A program made the translations under genes and the position numbers. The notes below the pieces were generated by a model. That model saw only the letters and a list, made by a program, of their open reading frames with translations. It made no database searches and was not told the origin of the DNA. A DNA stretch of 64,000 bases from Hygrophila difformis (lineage: Eukaryota > Streptophyta > Magnoliopsida > Lamiales > Acanthaceae): assembly GCA_030278955.1 (NCBI GenBank), contig JAOANR010000012.1:23181977-23245976 (forward strand). Reading direction: 5' to 3'. Each line of letters starts with the position of its first letter. The stretch's first letter is position 1. Positions 11,501 to 22,800 of this stretch are shown in pieces.

Positions 11501-12726
11501 ACATTGGCAAGATAATTAAATGCAATAAATGATTTACAGAATCCTGGAAATCTGGAAGTCTATTATAATCAAGACCCATTTGGTGAAAATTGTATTTTTT
11601 TCCCATTACCTGATTATGTCAGTAGATTGACGACTGCGTATTCCGATCATGATGGTATGCATAGACAGTGAATTTCGTAGATCAGATGGTTTCTGGTTGG
11701 TTCTGAAGGTGTAATGGTCTTCATCTAAATAGAGATGATATATTGATTGGGGTTGTATGCTCTTACGGTCTTACCTCGTTGAAAACACTGATCTGTGATT
11801 CTGCTTGATGATTTCTGAACCATTATTCTTTTCTGCTGTCACCAGTGTATAAGGGTCATTTGGGAGCCAACATATCAACTAGGATATTACTTCCTCCGTT
11901 CTCAAATCTTTTTTACATACCCACTGCGCACGCAGTCCAATGCACATTTTGAATCAATAATAACTCAAGTTCGGTATATGTAAAAATTCTAAAAGTTCGA
12001 TATTTAAAAACTACATGACGAGACGAATCTAACAAGATCCCTCTTGACTATATTTTAACTTGTATAACTATGATAAAACTTTAAATTAAAGTACATGGGT
12101 GAATAGTGCCCCAAACCCAAATGTATCAAACATTTGGGAACGGAGGAAGTATCTCACAATCTGCTCGTACTTGAATGAAATGTTTCTTGTCACATTATTT
12201 TGTTCCTCTTCTATATCTGCAGGGATGAATATAAGGAGTTTGAGAAGTTAATCCAAGAAGATCTACAGGAGGTGGACAATCGGTTGGAGGAAGAAGAGGT
12301 CCGGAATCTCCTCAATCACTCTTACATTAGTACTCTGACAAAGCATATCACTTGCTTTGCTTGCCAAAACTTAACAGCTTACCCATTATTGGTGTTGATG
12401 GTGCAGTTTGATGCAGCTGAAATGATTGAGGAGGAGGAGACAGTTGAACAAAGGTGATTAGCAAACACAATACCAAGGGTACTTCTAGTTTAGGTGAGCC
12501 TAAATGTAGCTAAATAATGTATTATTTCCTGTCCTTATAACTCAGGACCTACAAAGAGAGAGTGGAAATGCTAAGAAAGAAGAAGCTGGAACTAAGAGAT
12601 TTAAAATCCGTCCCTTCTACAAAAAGCACCGAATCTGCACAGAAGGAATCTGGCCATGAAGATTCAAGTAGTGATGATGAGGATGATGAGAGTTTCAAAG
12701 TCGATTGGCGCTCAAAACATCTCTAA
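8588..12726 (+). CDS. ZNF830-like zinc-finger protein (U1-type C2H2, coiled-coil, acidic C-terminus)
   Basis: Seven coding exons: 8588-8679, 9174-9273, 10223-10427, 10844-11114, 12223-12298, 12407-12453 and 12546-12726. All have GT..AG introns, phases agree, and the total is 972 nt (323 aa). A basic N-terminus (DAQAKKNAFFRAKLNAQKQ) leads to a U1-like zinc finger C40-x2-C43-x12-H56-x5-H62. Two copies of an LPxxFFDxxDA motif follow (ILPPDFFDNHDA and ALPEGFFDDKDA). Then come a glutamate-rich coiled coil (EYKEFEKLIQEDLQEVDNRL), an acidic serine patch and the family-typical end VDWRSKHL. The family (ZNF830; plant ARS1-type proteins) is nuclear and linked to splicing and to genome or stress responses, which is known for the family and not shown here. 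The start is the first ATG after the last 5' acceptor. The intron at 12299-12406 is stop-free and a multiple of three. Confidence 0.92.
9274..10222 (+). other. Intron of the ZNF830-like gene
   Basis: A 949-bp intron (donor GCG|GTAAAC, acceptor TTCTTCAG). It is T-rich, and I see no inserted element or RNA gene. Confidence 0.75.
10428..10843 (+). other. Intron of the ZNF830-like gene
   Basis: A 416-bp intron (donor ACCG|GTAAG, acceptor TTTTGTAG). AT-rich; nothing else recognised. Confidence 0.75.
11115..12222 (+). other. Intron of the ZNF830-like gene carrying a Stowaway-like MITE
   Basis: A 1,108-bp intron (donor GTAAA|GTGAG, acceptor ATCTGCAG) that contains the MITE at 11890-12149. The acceptor lies 73 bp after the MITE and appears undisturbed. 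Confidence 0.75.
11890..12149. mobile_element. Stowaway-like MITE (short subfamily), copy 1
   Basis: Terminal inverted repeats CTTCCTCCGTTC / GAACGGAGGAAG, flanked on both sides by TA (11888-11889 and 12150-12151), the duplication expected for Tc1/mariner-derived Stowaway MITEs. The interior block (TTCGGTATATGTAAAAATTC, then GACGAATCTAACAAGATC) recurs in the copies at 30171, 37350, 38266 and 41274, so these form one subfamily of about 250-260 bp. It has no coding capacity. Confidence 0.85.
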
Positions 12727-13700
12727 ACAATCGAATTGTAGGTTCCATCCAGTGCTGGCTCAGCTAGGATGATGAGTGTTTCAAAGTCGATTGGTGTTCG
12801 AAACATCTTTAATTAAGGAATCGAATTGAAGTCATATCAGTGAATCAACCCCCAGCTACTTAGGCAGCACTCCTTGAACAGAACCATGAGTCCATGACCT
12901 TACTCGACAACACCCCTTGCCAGGTGAGAGAGAAATGAAACGATTTCTATGTTTTGTTAATATACTGAGTAATACTACATTTGAATTGTTTGTTTTGAAG
13001 ATATTGAATGGTTATAATTGATATATTTTGAAAAGAATACGGCGAGTTCGTATAGCTTAACTTCTTAACTCAATAATAAATCATAAATTAATTGAGAAAT
13101 GGCACAATGTCAATTAAGTAAGCTGTGCAAATTATGGGTTTTGATGCTACTGTACCCAATCCTTTTCATAATCCGTTGGTTTCTATTCTGTGATGCCGTG
13201 TCTGTATATCTTTAGGAATTACTCCTACTACTATGTGATGTGAGTATTTCTTATTATTAAAAAACCACACTGCCATAATTATCATAAATAACTCTTGAAA
13301 TTATCAAAAATTAGTGTCTCAGTTCCACTAATTAGTCCCATTTAATACAAAAATTGATGAACTGTGTGATAATCACCTCCAAATTCCAACAGGGCCATGG
13401 GTTGGAGAAACATGGAGCTTTATTGGAAGATTTTGTTTTATTATTTGGGCTTTTCCACCCGATTTTATGTGTGGCGTTGGTTTCCTATAATCTAAACTTT
13501 TGGCTCTCCCCCTCCCTGTGGCCTCATCTTTTTGCACTTTCTTGTTTTGTTTTTTCGTTCTCTCGCCTTCGGCTTCAAGAAAATAAAATTTATGGAAAAA
13601 AAGAGCAAAAGTATAGAATCGGACTAATTTATACTTCTATAAAATAATAACTAATGTGGTTGGAAGTAATGGAATCCATTAACGGATAGCGAATTCGAGA
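12727..13700. other. 3' untranslated region and downstream flank of the ZNF830-like gene
   Basis: Contains a near-duplicate of the last coding segment: GATGATGAGTGTTTCAAAGT at 12760-12779 resembles GATGATGAGAGTTTCAAAGT at 12682-12701 and is also followed by CGATTGG. This is a small local duplication just past the stop. AT-rich afterwards, with likely polyadenylation within about 300 bp of the stop. No further gene seen. Confidence 0.5.
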
Positions 13701-14244
13701 AGCAGATTATAAGATTGTCTTCAGTGGCGGATCCAGGATATTTTATTTCAAATATTATGAAGAGCAATCAATTAACTTTAGCTTGGTGTATTCAACCGAA
13801 ACTTTGTTACATTTTTTTGGACTTTAAAAAATCGGTGGATTTAGAAAATCAATAGAATCTATGTAGAGTTGGCCGACTTTATATAGACTTACATAATCTG
13901 TATAAATCTTTTGTTATTTAAAGAGATTTTGTATAGTTATATATTTCAAGAATAATCTATTAAAATTGATGAAGTTTTGAAGTCAATAGACTATTGAATA
14001 CCTAAAAGATTTTTTAAAACTTTTAAAATTTGCATTGAATACCTCAAAATTTGTAATGAGTTTTTTAAAATACGGATTAAATATCTTATGAGTTTTTTTT
14101 TATTTAAAAAAAATCCAAATTGAAAACACTAAAATGTTAATAGAGTTGTGAATCCCTTAAAATTACTCATATAATTTATGTTATGTTGTCTTATACTACA
14201 CATACACGTATTTATAATAAAAACAACAATCAATATTTGTGTAT
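13700..14244. other. AT-rich intergenic DNA
   Basis: Begins with CAGTGGCGGATCCAGGA (13722-13738), a motif often seen at the end of non-autonomous plant transposons. No matching second end was found, so no element is called. No coding signal. Confidence 0.4.
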
Positions 14245-14350
14245 GCAAAATTCTGCTTTGGGAGAGGCAACCCTTAATGCCCATCCGATCCTCGAGGATT
14301 AGTTTTGAGTCTAATGAGGTCTGAGGATACCCTAATATTCACCTAAAAAA
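14245..14350 (+). repeat. SINE family B fragment (5'-truncated)
   Basis: Matches the body of the fuller copy at 39225-39402: GTGTATGCAAAATTCTGCTTTGGGAGAGGC-like sequence, then ATCCTCGAGGATTAG and a GATACCC...TTCACCTAAAAA end. The tRNA-like head is missing. Confidence 0.65.
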
Positions 14351-16135
14351 TATACTATATTAAACTCCTACACCCAAATTACTCAATACTTGTCCTAAAA
14401 TTACAACTTAATTCTCATTTTATCAAAATATTAGTAGTAATACTCTACTATTTTTTATTTTCTTTGGTGGGTCATTTGGTGGGTCAATTGACCCACCTTG
14501 AACAATAGTAGATACGCTAATGATTGTCTTACAATCTGCTGCTATAAAATAATTAGGTTTTTCTGATCATTTGAAAATTACATAAATATAGATTAGAGAT
14601 ACACCTAGTAGAGGTGAGTGCGTGCATTTAAAATCATGGTGAATCCAAATACATATGGGTTCAAACATGAAGTCCTCTCATCCGATCGAGGTCTATATAT
14701 ATATATTTTCCTGAGTTGTGGTTGACTATTAGTAGTAGTAGTTTTTTCAGCAATTATATAACTTTACTATTGAAAGAATCGGTGGGCACATGAATTGCCC
14801 TGCCGCTGCCCATAAGAAGGGGCATTATTTTTTTTAAATTTTTTTTCCCTGCAAACTGCAAATAATAAACGCAAATACAGAATAGAAAGTTGGTAGTTGT
14901 ATTTTAACTTGAACTAACTAACACAAGAAGAGGTGTCTACTATACTCTACTCTATAGTATTAATTGTTTTAAGCCTTTCGATTATTCAAAACTTAAAAAC
15001 CTCCATCATTCATCAATGCACATAGAATTCAATCAATCAATTCATCTCTCAGCGTACGTCTCATGTCATCAGTATGGTCTTTATGATAGTATATTTATTA
15101 CTAGTATTTATACATATATAGGGCGGCAAATAACATGTGCCAACAGTAATTTTGTACAGGCCCCCACGTTTTTTGTTTTAAATTTTATTTAATTTTCATT
15201 TTAGTTTTTTTTTTCCTTTTTTCTTTTTTTTTTTTTTTGATATACTTTCTTTCCAGTATTGTAGTTGCAACGCCGGCTCTTCTCTGCTAAGAATTTTAAT
15301 GAGCTTTTTTTTTGGTATTACGTAGACGTTCATCCATTTCAGGTATATAAACAATACGTTAAGCGCTGGACTTAAGAGTAAAATAGATATATATATATAT
15401 ATATATATATTTTTTTATGGTGTTATGGTTTATATGTAAATTAAAATTGTAATTATTACTACTACTATTTTTTTCTTTTTAAGTATCACAAGTGGGCCTT
15501 AGAGACACCGAAAAATTATTAGACTCTTGTGTGTATATATATTAATATTATAATGTTTTTATAAAATAATTACTTATTTACTTTTGCCTTACTTTTTTGC
15601 ACAGAAAATATTTCTTACACATACAAATAGTAATGACCAGACAGCGAAGCCGCGGACAGTTCACAGAAAAATAAATAAATAAATAATGAAAAATGAATAC
15701 GATGCATAACGCTGCAAGTTGGGAGTGTTTGAAAGTCTTTATCAATTGATCAGATTTCAAATAATTCATTAATATTCAGTAGGTATTATCATCAAATATG
15801 CAGCAAAGTCAATGGTTATCGTTGTCTCTATTTATTTATTTATTTATTGCAGATAATGAGCTGGGGTGATGCATGCCAAGCCAACAGGAATTGGTTCGAA
15901 GTCTTCGCGTCCAAAGATAAAATCGTAAAGACTGCAGATAATATATACTACTGTACTATTAATGACAGAGAGTTAATTTTTATATTTTGGATGAGACAAA
16001 GAGTTAATTAGGGTGGCAGTCGTGCTCCTTAAAAACACATAAAAAAAAAAAATCTCTAGTTCCCCTCTTTTTTTCTTGAATGAAATGAAATGAAATGATT
16101 ACACGACGACATGTCGTTAGGTATTTATAGTCTTT
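14351..16135. other. Gene-free AT-rich intergenic stretch
   Basis: Long T and A runs (15217-15238) and a (TA)n microsatellite around 15387-15411. No reading frame with family resemblance, no tRNA and no clear element ends. Confidence 0.6.
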
Positions 16136-17424
16136 TTCTGAAAGAGATAAATAATTTTTTAGCCCATCAATAGCCAGGTAATTCATTTTTGGCCACTAAA
16201 GATTGAATTATGAAATTAGGCCACCAATAGACATTCGGGCCTAATTTAGGGCCAATTTGACCAATACTACACTAAAACGGGCCGCGTGTAACCCATTCGC
16301 CAAACGATGGCTCAAATGTGGAAATTGTCTCCTTTTGGTGGCCTGTTTTACTTTTTTGTAATTTAAATAAATACTACTCCATTCGTTCCATTATTTTTGT
16401 CTCACTTTCCATTTTTCTCTGTTCCAACGTTTTTGTCTCGTTTTCATTATAGTAATAATAAATATTAATCACCAAATCTACCGCATCAAATACTAATATA
16501 TCCTACATTAAATACTGTCTATGACCACATAAAATACCGTGCTCAAAATACCCCAACACGAAATAAATATTCATTAAAATAAAAATAAAATAAATATATA
16601 TTGAAAATGTAAAAAAAAGACAAAATAATAAATAAAATTATTTGTATTAATAATAATAATAACTTCAAGAATTAAATTATAATTATAACATAAAATAAAA
16701 TTAAATAAATTAAATCTAAAAAATAAATTAATTTGAATGAATTCATTTATATTAAAGGGGATAGAAACTTACCCTAGTGGTCAAGCCCCTCGACTCTCAA
16801 CTTATAGGTTGGGGGTTCGATTCCCCACCCCACCCTTATCATTTCATTTTTTCTGGCATGGGCTCCCACCACCCTTTATAGGTTATTCGGCCAAAAAAAA
16901 GGGTTCTCTACCCACCATTTATCATATTTATATTAAATGAAATATAATAAAATAAGTAGTAAAAATTTAATAAAAAAATAAATGGAAACAAATAAATAGG
17001 TGTTCTCTACCCACCCAGGAAAGTGAAATAAAATTGAAGATCAGAAGAAATTTGGGTCTCCGATGGAAATGCACATATTGTGTGCCAAAATGAGCAGCTT
17101 TATTTTAGTAGTTGGTCTCGAGATCATGGTTGGATAATTGTCCGATAGAGTAATATTTATTTTAATTTGAAAAAAAAGTAAAAAAAAAAAAAACTAAAAT
17201 AGGCCACTAACAGGAGACAATTTCCGCTTTTAGGCCATCGCGTGAAGAGTGGTAGCGCGTGACGCACACGCGGCCCATTGTGGCATTGACTTGGTCAATT
17301 TGGCCTATAAAACCGGCCCGAATGCCTATTGATGGCATAATTTCATAATTCAATCTTTAGTGGCCCAAAAGTGAATCACCTGCCTATTGATGGCCTAAAA
17401 AATTCTTTATCTCTTTCTGAAATG
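16136..17424. mobile_element. Long-terminal-inverted-repeat element (MULE-like or fold-back) with a nested SINE
   Basis: About 235 bp at the left (16136-16370) is repeated in inverted orientation at the right (about 17195-17424). The shared series includes GAAAGAGATAAA, the T-run, GCCATCAATAG, CACTAAAGATTGAATTATG, CATTCGGGCC, GGGCCGCGTGT and GGAAATTGTCTCC. The interior is AT-rich, has no transposase frame and contains a SINE (16755-16920). Long inverted repeats with an unrelated, non-coding middle fit a non-autonomous MULE or a fold-back element. I could not define a target duplication. Similarity between arms is imperfect, so it is not very recent. Confidence 0.7.
16755..16920 (+). repeat. 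tRNA-derived SINE, family A, copy 1
   Basis: A tRNA-like head has an A-box region (CCTAGTGGTCAAG) and a B box (GGGTTCGATTCCC), then the family body CATGGGCTCCCACCACCCTTT. It is not a tRNA gene: there is no acceptor-stem pairing and the same unit recurs elsewhere (25879, 27030, 30830, 38020, 39587, 42118, 43330, 44052). It lies inside the long-inverted-repeat element. Confidence 0.8.
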
Positions 17425-18094
17425 AAATGAAGTTTAGAGAGCTTTCGCAGTTACAAAAACAGTAGTGGAGAAATGATTGTGCAGCAACACGGGATTCATC
17501 CTTCACTCACTACCCCTACTCACTGCCTTGTCATAATTTTACGTTGCTGCTGTTGTTGTTTTTTTTTTTAAAAAAAATTATTATTATTTTTATTTTTTTG
17601 TTTATATTGCATAAAAGGATAACCCACACAGGTTTTTATTAAATTTATATGTATAAATTACAAAGAAAAATAAAGAGAGGGATAAAAGGCCATTGTGATT
17701 TCAACCTTTTAACCTTATTGAGAGTTAAAAGCTTGTAGGACAAGCTAACGGAGCAGCTGATTAAGACCCTGTTCTCTAGGCCTTAAGAGCATCTCCAAAA
17801 AATGGGTAGATTTTGGTCCAATGGTACTCCAAACGCAAACGCAAATTACATTTTCCCCCATTTTGGAGTAACTCAAACTCAAATTTGAGTTTGTACTGTT
17901 CATCACACTAACACTATTCCAACACTATTTTTTTGATTTTGAAGACTTAAAAAGAGAATAATCTATAGAATATTCTTTTGGGTTTGAGTTTAGTATTTTT
18001 GGTTGGAGATGAAATACTGTTTGATGTGATATTTACTGCATTTTGGGTTTTAATTAGTTTGGTGTTATGGGTTGGCGATGGTCTAAATAAGCTG
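17425..18094. other. Gene-free intergenic DNA
   Basis: Contains T-rich and A-rich tracts and a region with FASTA-visible low complexity at 17556-17610. Nothing with coding or structural signal was recognised. Confidence 0.5.
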
Positions 18095-18379
18095 TCATGA
18101 TCTAAATTTTAAAATATCTGGTCTTATCTGATCTGAAGTTATCTGGTTTGGTCTGAATGTCTTTGGTCTGATCTGGTCTGGTCTGGTATGATCTTATCTT
18201 ATTTATATTATTATAATGATTTGATCTGATCTGATCTGATCTGGTCTGAATGAGTCTAGTCTGATCTTATTTAATCTGGTCTGATCTTAATGTTTCTTAT
18301 CTGATCTGGTCTGATATGATTTTAATAAAAATAAGTAACAAGTTCTGAAAATAAGTTCTAGAAAATAGGACTAAGCCCT
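18095..18379. mobile_element. GATC/AGACCAG-repeat element, short inverted copy 3
   Basis: Rich in TCTGGTCTGATCTG units (the reverse complement of the AGACCAGATC repeats of the copies at 2635 and 26410). At 18328-18379 it matches in reverse the left end of copy 1 (TACTTATTTTTATTAAAAT). The outer right end AGGACTAAGCCC corresponds to the inverted GGGC end. It looks internally deleted, keeping mostly the repeat-rich ends. Confidence 0.6.
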
Positions 18380-19803
18380 CAATTTTAGGTTTTTGTTGTT
18401 TCACAAAATATCCTTCTTAAATAAAAAAATAAAATTTTGTTTTTAAAAATTCATTACAATGGAGATGAATACTTGCCCATCACAAAATTGTGATTCAGCA
18501 ACACAATCTTCATATACAATTTTGCATACTATCCATATCTGAATGCTATTGCCAAAAGGAAGTGCAATTATTAATAGACGACTCTATAAGTACTTGAAAT
18601 GAGACAACTATTTGGTGCCTATCACTACAAGAAAAATGCTGATTACCGACCGCACATGCATGACAAAAAATTGAAATGATATATCATCCCTTTTGCTTTG
18701 ATCAAATAACATTTATGTGTGACAAAAAATTGTGATGAATTGTTCGTATTTTTATACAAAGGACTAACTTTAGTCGTTATTGCTCGGGACCTCGAAAAAG
18801 TATGAAAATAATAATAATAAAACTGGCGATAGAGTAATGATAAAAGCTAGAAACTTCTATATTCAATTAATTCATAGAGTAAACTGTATTTAACATTTAA
18901 AATATACTACAATTCCATGTACATATATTCTATGAGAACTCGATGAGTAGGAACAAGAAGTTCAAAAACAATCATATCATAATGTAATATGGAAATCTGC
19001 AGAGGCAAAAGCCACTAACTGTCATTGTTAATTGTCCATCCAAATCCAACGTAACTCCATTAATCAACACTGCTAATTAAACCCTAATGTGCTGATGCTT
19101 AACCCAACTACATGTCCACCATTCTTTGGATATCATGAAAATACACTCATACATGATCATCAACTATATATATATATATATAACTATTCATCAACACTTC
19201 TTTTCCTAACTAATTAACTAAAATATTTTTGGTTTAATTATATTTAGAAATAATGGCTTCGAACGCAAAGTATAGAAAGGGATTGGAACTTGACCGAGTG
19301 TCGTAGTCAGACCTCTAGGTAATACATCGAGAGGACTTCGATTTCCAACCTAAAGCGTGGCAGCTGATAATCAATTTGATTTGTCCTAATAATTTTTTAC
19401 CTGTTATTCATTAGAATTGCAATTAAAATTAAAATTTGCAAATAACATTGCCCTTAAAGTACTATGCATATGTTGGCGTGATTACAACCTTATGCTTTGT
19501 CTGTGTACATATTTGCTTATCAACTCATCACTGTGTTGTCTTGTCTATACTATAATTTTCTAATTGTTTCTCCGAGTTCAGCCAAAACTAGCCGCCAACG
19601 CCATCATCATTTTTAAATTTTCTAGCTAAACCCCACTAATATTTTCTATTGCTTTTGCAAATATTTTAATCTAACATGATCATAAAAGTACTAATTCTTT
19701 TAAATTAGTGTTGTCTGTTTGGTATACAACCAGACACACGGCTCATTATGAAAAAACAAAAGAAAAAAAAACTAATCTGGATCAAACTTCAGGAATTAAT
19801 TTC
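18380..19803. other. Gene-free intergenic DNA with a possible degraded tRNA-like SINE
   Basis: Around 19278-19365 the sequence CTTGACCGAGTGTCGTAG plus a weak B-box-like TTCGATTTCC suggests an old SINE head, but the match is poor. The rest is AT-rich without coding signal. Confidence 0.35.
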
Positions 19804-19819
19804 TGCAATGAATAATTTT
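19804..19819. repeat. 16-bp target-site duplication, left
   Basis: TGCAATGAATAATTTT, identical to 25520-25535; together they bracket the LINE. It overlaps the poly(A) end of the element (T-run 19816-19826 on the plus strand). Confidence 0.9.
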
Positions 19820-19899
19820 TTTTTTTGTGACACAGCCTAAAAAGGCGAGCAAAAAAAAGAAAAAAATCAAAACAACAAAGTAAAAGAAATAAACCAGAA

Positions 19900-22800
19900 C
19901 TATGTACGAAGGAACACCATGCCCGAAGCATCTCTCTCCAATGCATGCACAACTTCATCCGGCAGGAATGCCCATGTCGTATAAAAGTCCTCCAACCGTG
20001 CCGCCCGTTTAGCAAAAATGTCCGCCACCTGATTGCCTTCCCGATAAACATGGCGGACTTCACATCCACTCATCTGCCCCAACAATCTCTTAATTTCACC
20101 AATAATATTCCACATCATATGCCAAGGCCGTGCATGCTCGTTCACCAACCCAACCACTTCAAGAGAATCCACATAGCAGGCACACAACTGGTACCCCTGA
20201 CTAATGGCCAACTCCAAACCAAACTTCAGCGCCAATAACTCTACTTCAAGAATACCCCTTCGCCGGAGCTGCCCACAACAGCCCACCTTCCAATTGCCGT
20301 CCGTCCCCCTCACGATAGCACCGAAACCGGAACGCCCCTCATCAGCGAGCAGGCAACCATCCGAATGAAGTACCCAGCCTGCATCCCCATCCCTTTTCCA
20401 ACTGACTGATTGCGCCACACGTACCCGAGGAGTCGAAGCCGAACTGGACTCAAGACTACAGGCAAGCTGCTGGGCTTGCAACACCAGCCGAGCAAGTGAC
20501 ACCCCAACCCCCCTTGAATATCCTCTTGTTCCTCTCTAGCCAAACAGTCCAAAGAGTAGCCAAGAAGTGATTACCCCGTGTCCGATATAGCCATTCCAAC
20601 CAATGACGGGTATCCTCGCCATCCACCCCAGGATCAACAACAGCTATGCCACATTGCCGCCACACTTCCCCTACCCAAACGCATGCAAAAATTGCATGCC
20701 ACCAAGTGTCGACCGAATCCCCGCATATAGAGCACAACGGTGAAGTAGCCATGCACCGTCTATACCTCAAATCATTGCATGGAAGCGCCGCATGACTAAT
20801 GAGCCAGAGGAGGAGTCCAATCTTCTCCGGAATCCCTACTTCCACATCCACTTCCATCCACTGGAGGCCTGTGTACCACCCCTCAACCACATGTATCCTG
20901 ACTGCACTGTATACACTCCCTTAACATCGCCAGTTCAATGAAGAATATCAGGCACTTGGGGCGAGAGAACAGGCGCGGTCAATTGTGACAACTCCTGGCG
21001 GATCTCTTCCGGCAACCAGGCCGAAGCGGGGCTCAGCTCCCATCTCCCATCCTTGATCAGATCCTTGATGCGCAGATTCACTAAACTAATATAGACATAG
21101 TCAATCTTGTCTGCAACCACCTCTCCCTTCCACCAAGGTGAATACCACACCGAGCTCTCTCCATTACCAATCCGAATCTCATAACCTTTTCGGAAAATCT
21201 CCCCCACCTTAATCAACATACGCCAAACTTTAGTGGCTTTATAATGTGACTGAGGAAACACCGCCGCCCCCAGCCCATATTTGTCGCGCATAACTCTCAC
21301 CCAAAGTTTGTCCTGCTGGAATAACAATGCCCATGTCAGCCGACCAAGCAGTGCAAGGTTCATCTTCCGAGCATCACGAAGACCGAGCCCCCCTTGATAC
21401 CGTGGAGCCGCCACCTTTTCCCAACCCACAAGGTGAATGCCTCGGCCAGTCACCACCTTCCAAAGCCAACGCCGAATGATCTTATCAATATGATTACAGA
21501 CACCTTGTGGTAAAAGGTGAATCTGCATGGAGTAGACCGGCAAGGCCGCAAGCACAACCCTCACCTTAGTCACCCTTCCAGCTTTATTCAAAAGAAAGCT
21601 TGACCAAGAACTCAACTTGTCCTCCAACTTCTTAAACAAAAAATCAAAATGAGCAACCTTGACTCTACCATGTATAATGGGAAAGCCAAGATATTTGCCT
21701 ATATCCGCACACACCTGGACGCCCAAATGTATATCCAACCAACTCTTCTCCACAACGCTAGCATTCGGGGAAACAAATGCAACAGACTTGGTGGCATTCA
21801 TCTTAAGACCGGACCGGGAACCGAACCTCGCCAAGACTCCAGCCATGCTAATAAAACTATCTTCATGCAACCCTAAACAAAGAATCAGATCATCTGCAAA
21901 CATTAGATGGGAGATCCCAATCCCCTCCTGCTGCAACCGAATCGGCCTACACCTGTCCGCGGCCACTTCCTCCAAAATTGTACGTGACAATTTTTCCATA
22001 ATGATGACAAACAAATATGGTGATAAGGGATCCCCCTGGCGAAGCCCCCTTCCAACTTGAATATGTCCAATAGGCACACCATTCCAGAGCACTGAGAAAC
22101 AGGATGACCGAACACACGCCATAATCAACTCCATACACCCTCGCGACAGCGCCAATTCTTGTAAACAATGTTCCAAGAAATCCCAACGGACTGTATCATA
22201 AGCTTTCGCAAGATCAATTTTCAGAATGGCCCCCCTCACGCTTGTCCGCGCTTGCTCCAAGGATGAAACCAATTCTTGAAGCAAAATGCCATTATCTGTT
22301 GTACCCCTACCCGGGAGAAATGCCGATTGGAAAGGACTAATAATCTCTCGCAAAATAGGCCGGAACCGTTGCACCAGAATTTTAGTGACCAATTTGAACG
22401 CCACATTGCACAACATTAAGGGACGAAACTGCTGAATGGACGTTGGCACCACCACTTTCGGTAAAAGGCACATATATGCATGCAATAACCCATCCGGGAT
22501 GCACCTTGAGCGGACAGCCACCCCTACCAGATCCACTACCGCCGGCTTAAGATGTTCCCAATAATTTTTATAGAATCCTACCAGAAAGCCATCCGGACCA
22601 GGCGCCGCAAAGGAGCGCATCTTATTGAGTGCCTCCTCCACATCCTCTCCAGTCACTGCCCGGTCGAGTTCCATCCTATGCACCTTAGATAACGGATCCA
22701 ACAATGCCAAAGTCTCCCCAACAGCCGGCTCATGGTGTGCCGCAAACATGTCTGTGTAATATTGGATTACATGCTCTTGCAACCTGGCCGGATCCATCTC

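Noticed and set aside
13354..13647. A 97-codon plus-strand frame downstream of the ZNF830-like gene
   Set aside because: No domain, AT-rich composition, no splice or promoter context; probably chance.
13722..14244. Possible transposon starting at CAGTGGCGGATCCAGGA
   Set aside because: No matching inverted end or target duplication was found nearby, so no element is called.
16755..16840. tRNA gene (A and B boxes present)
   Set aside because: There is no cloverleaf with a paired acceptor stem, and the same unit with a shared 3' body recurs nine times, so it is a SINE head. The same reasoning applies to 25960-26046 and 39225-39300.
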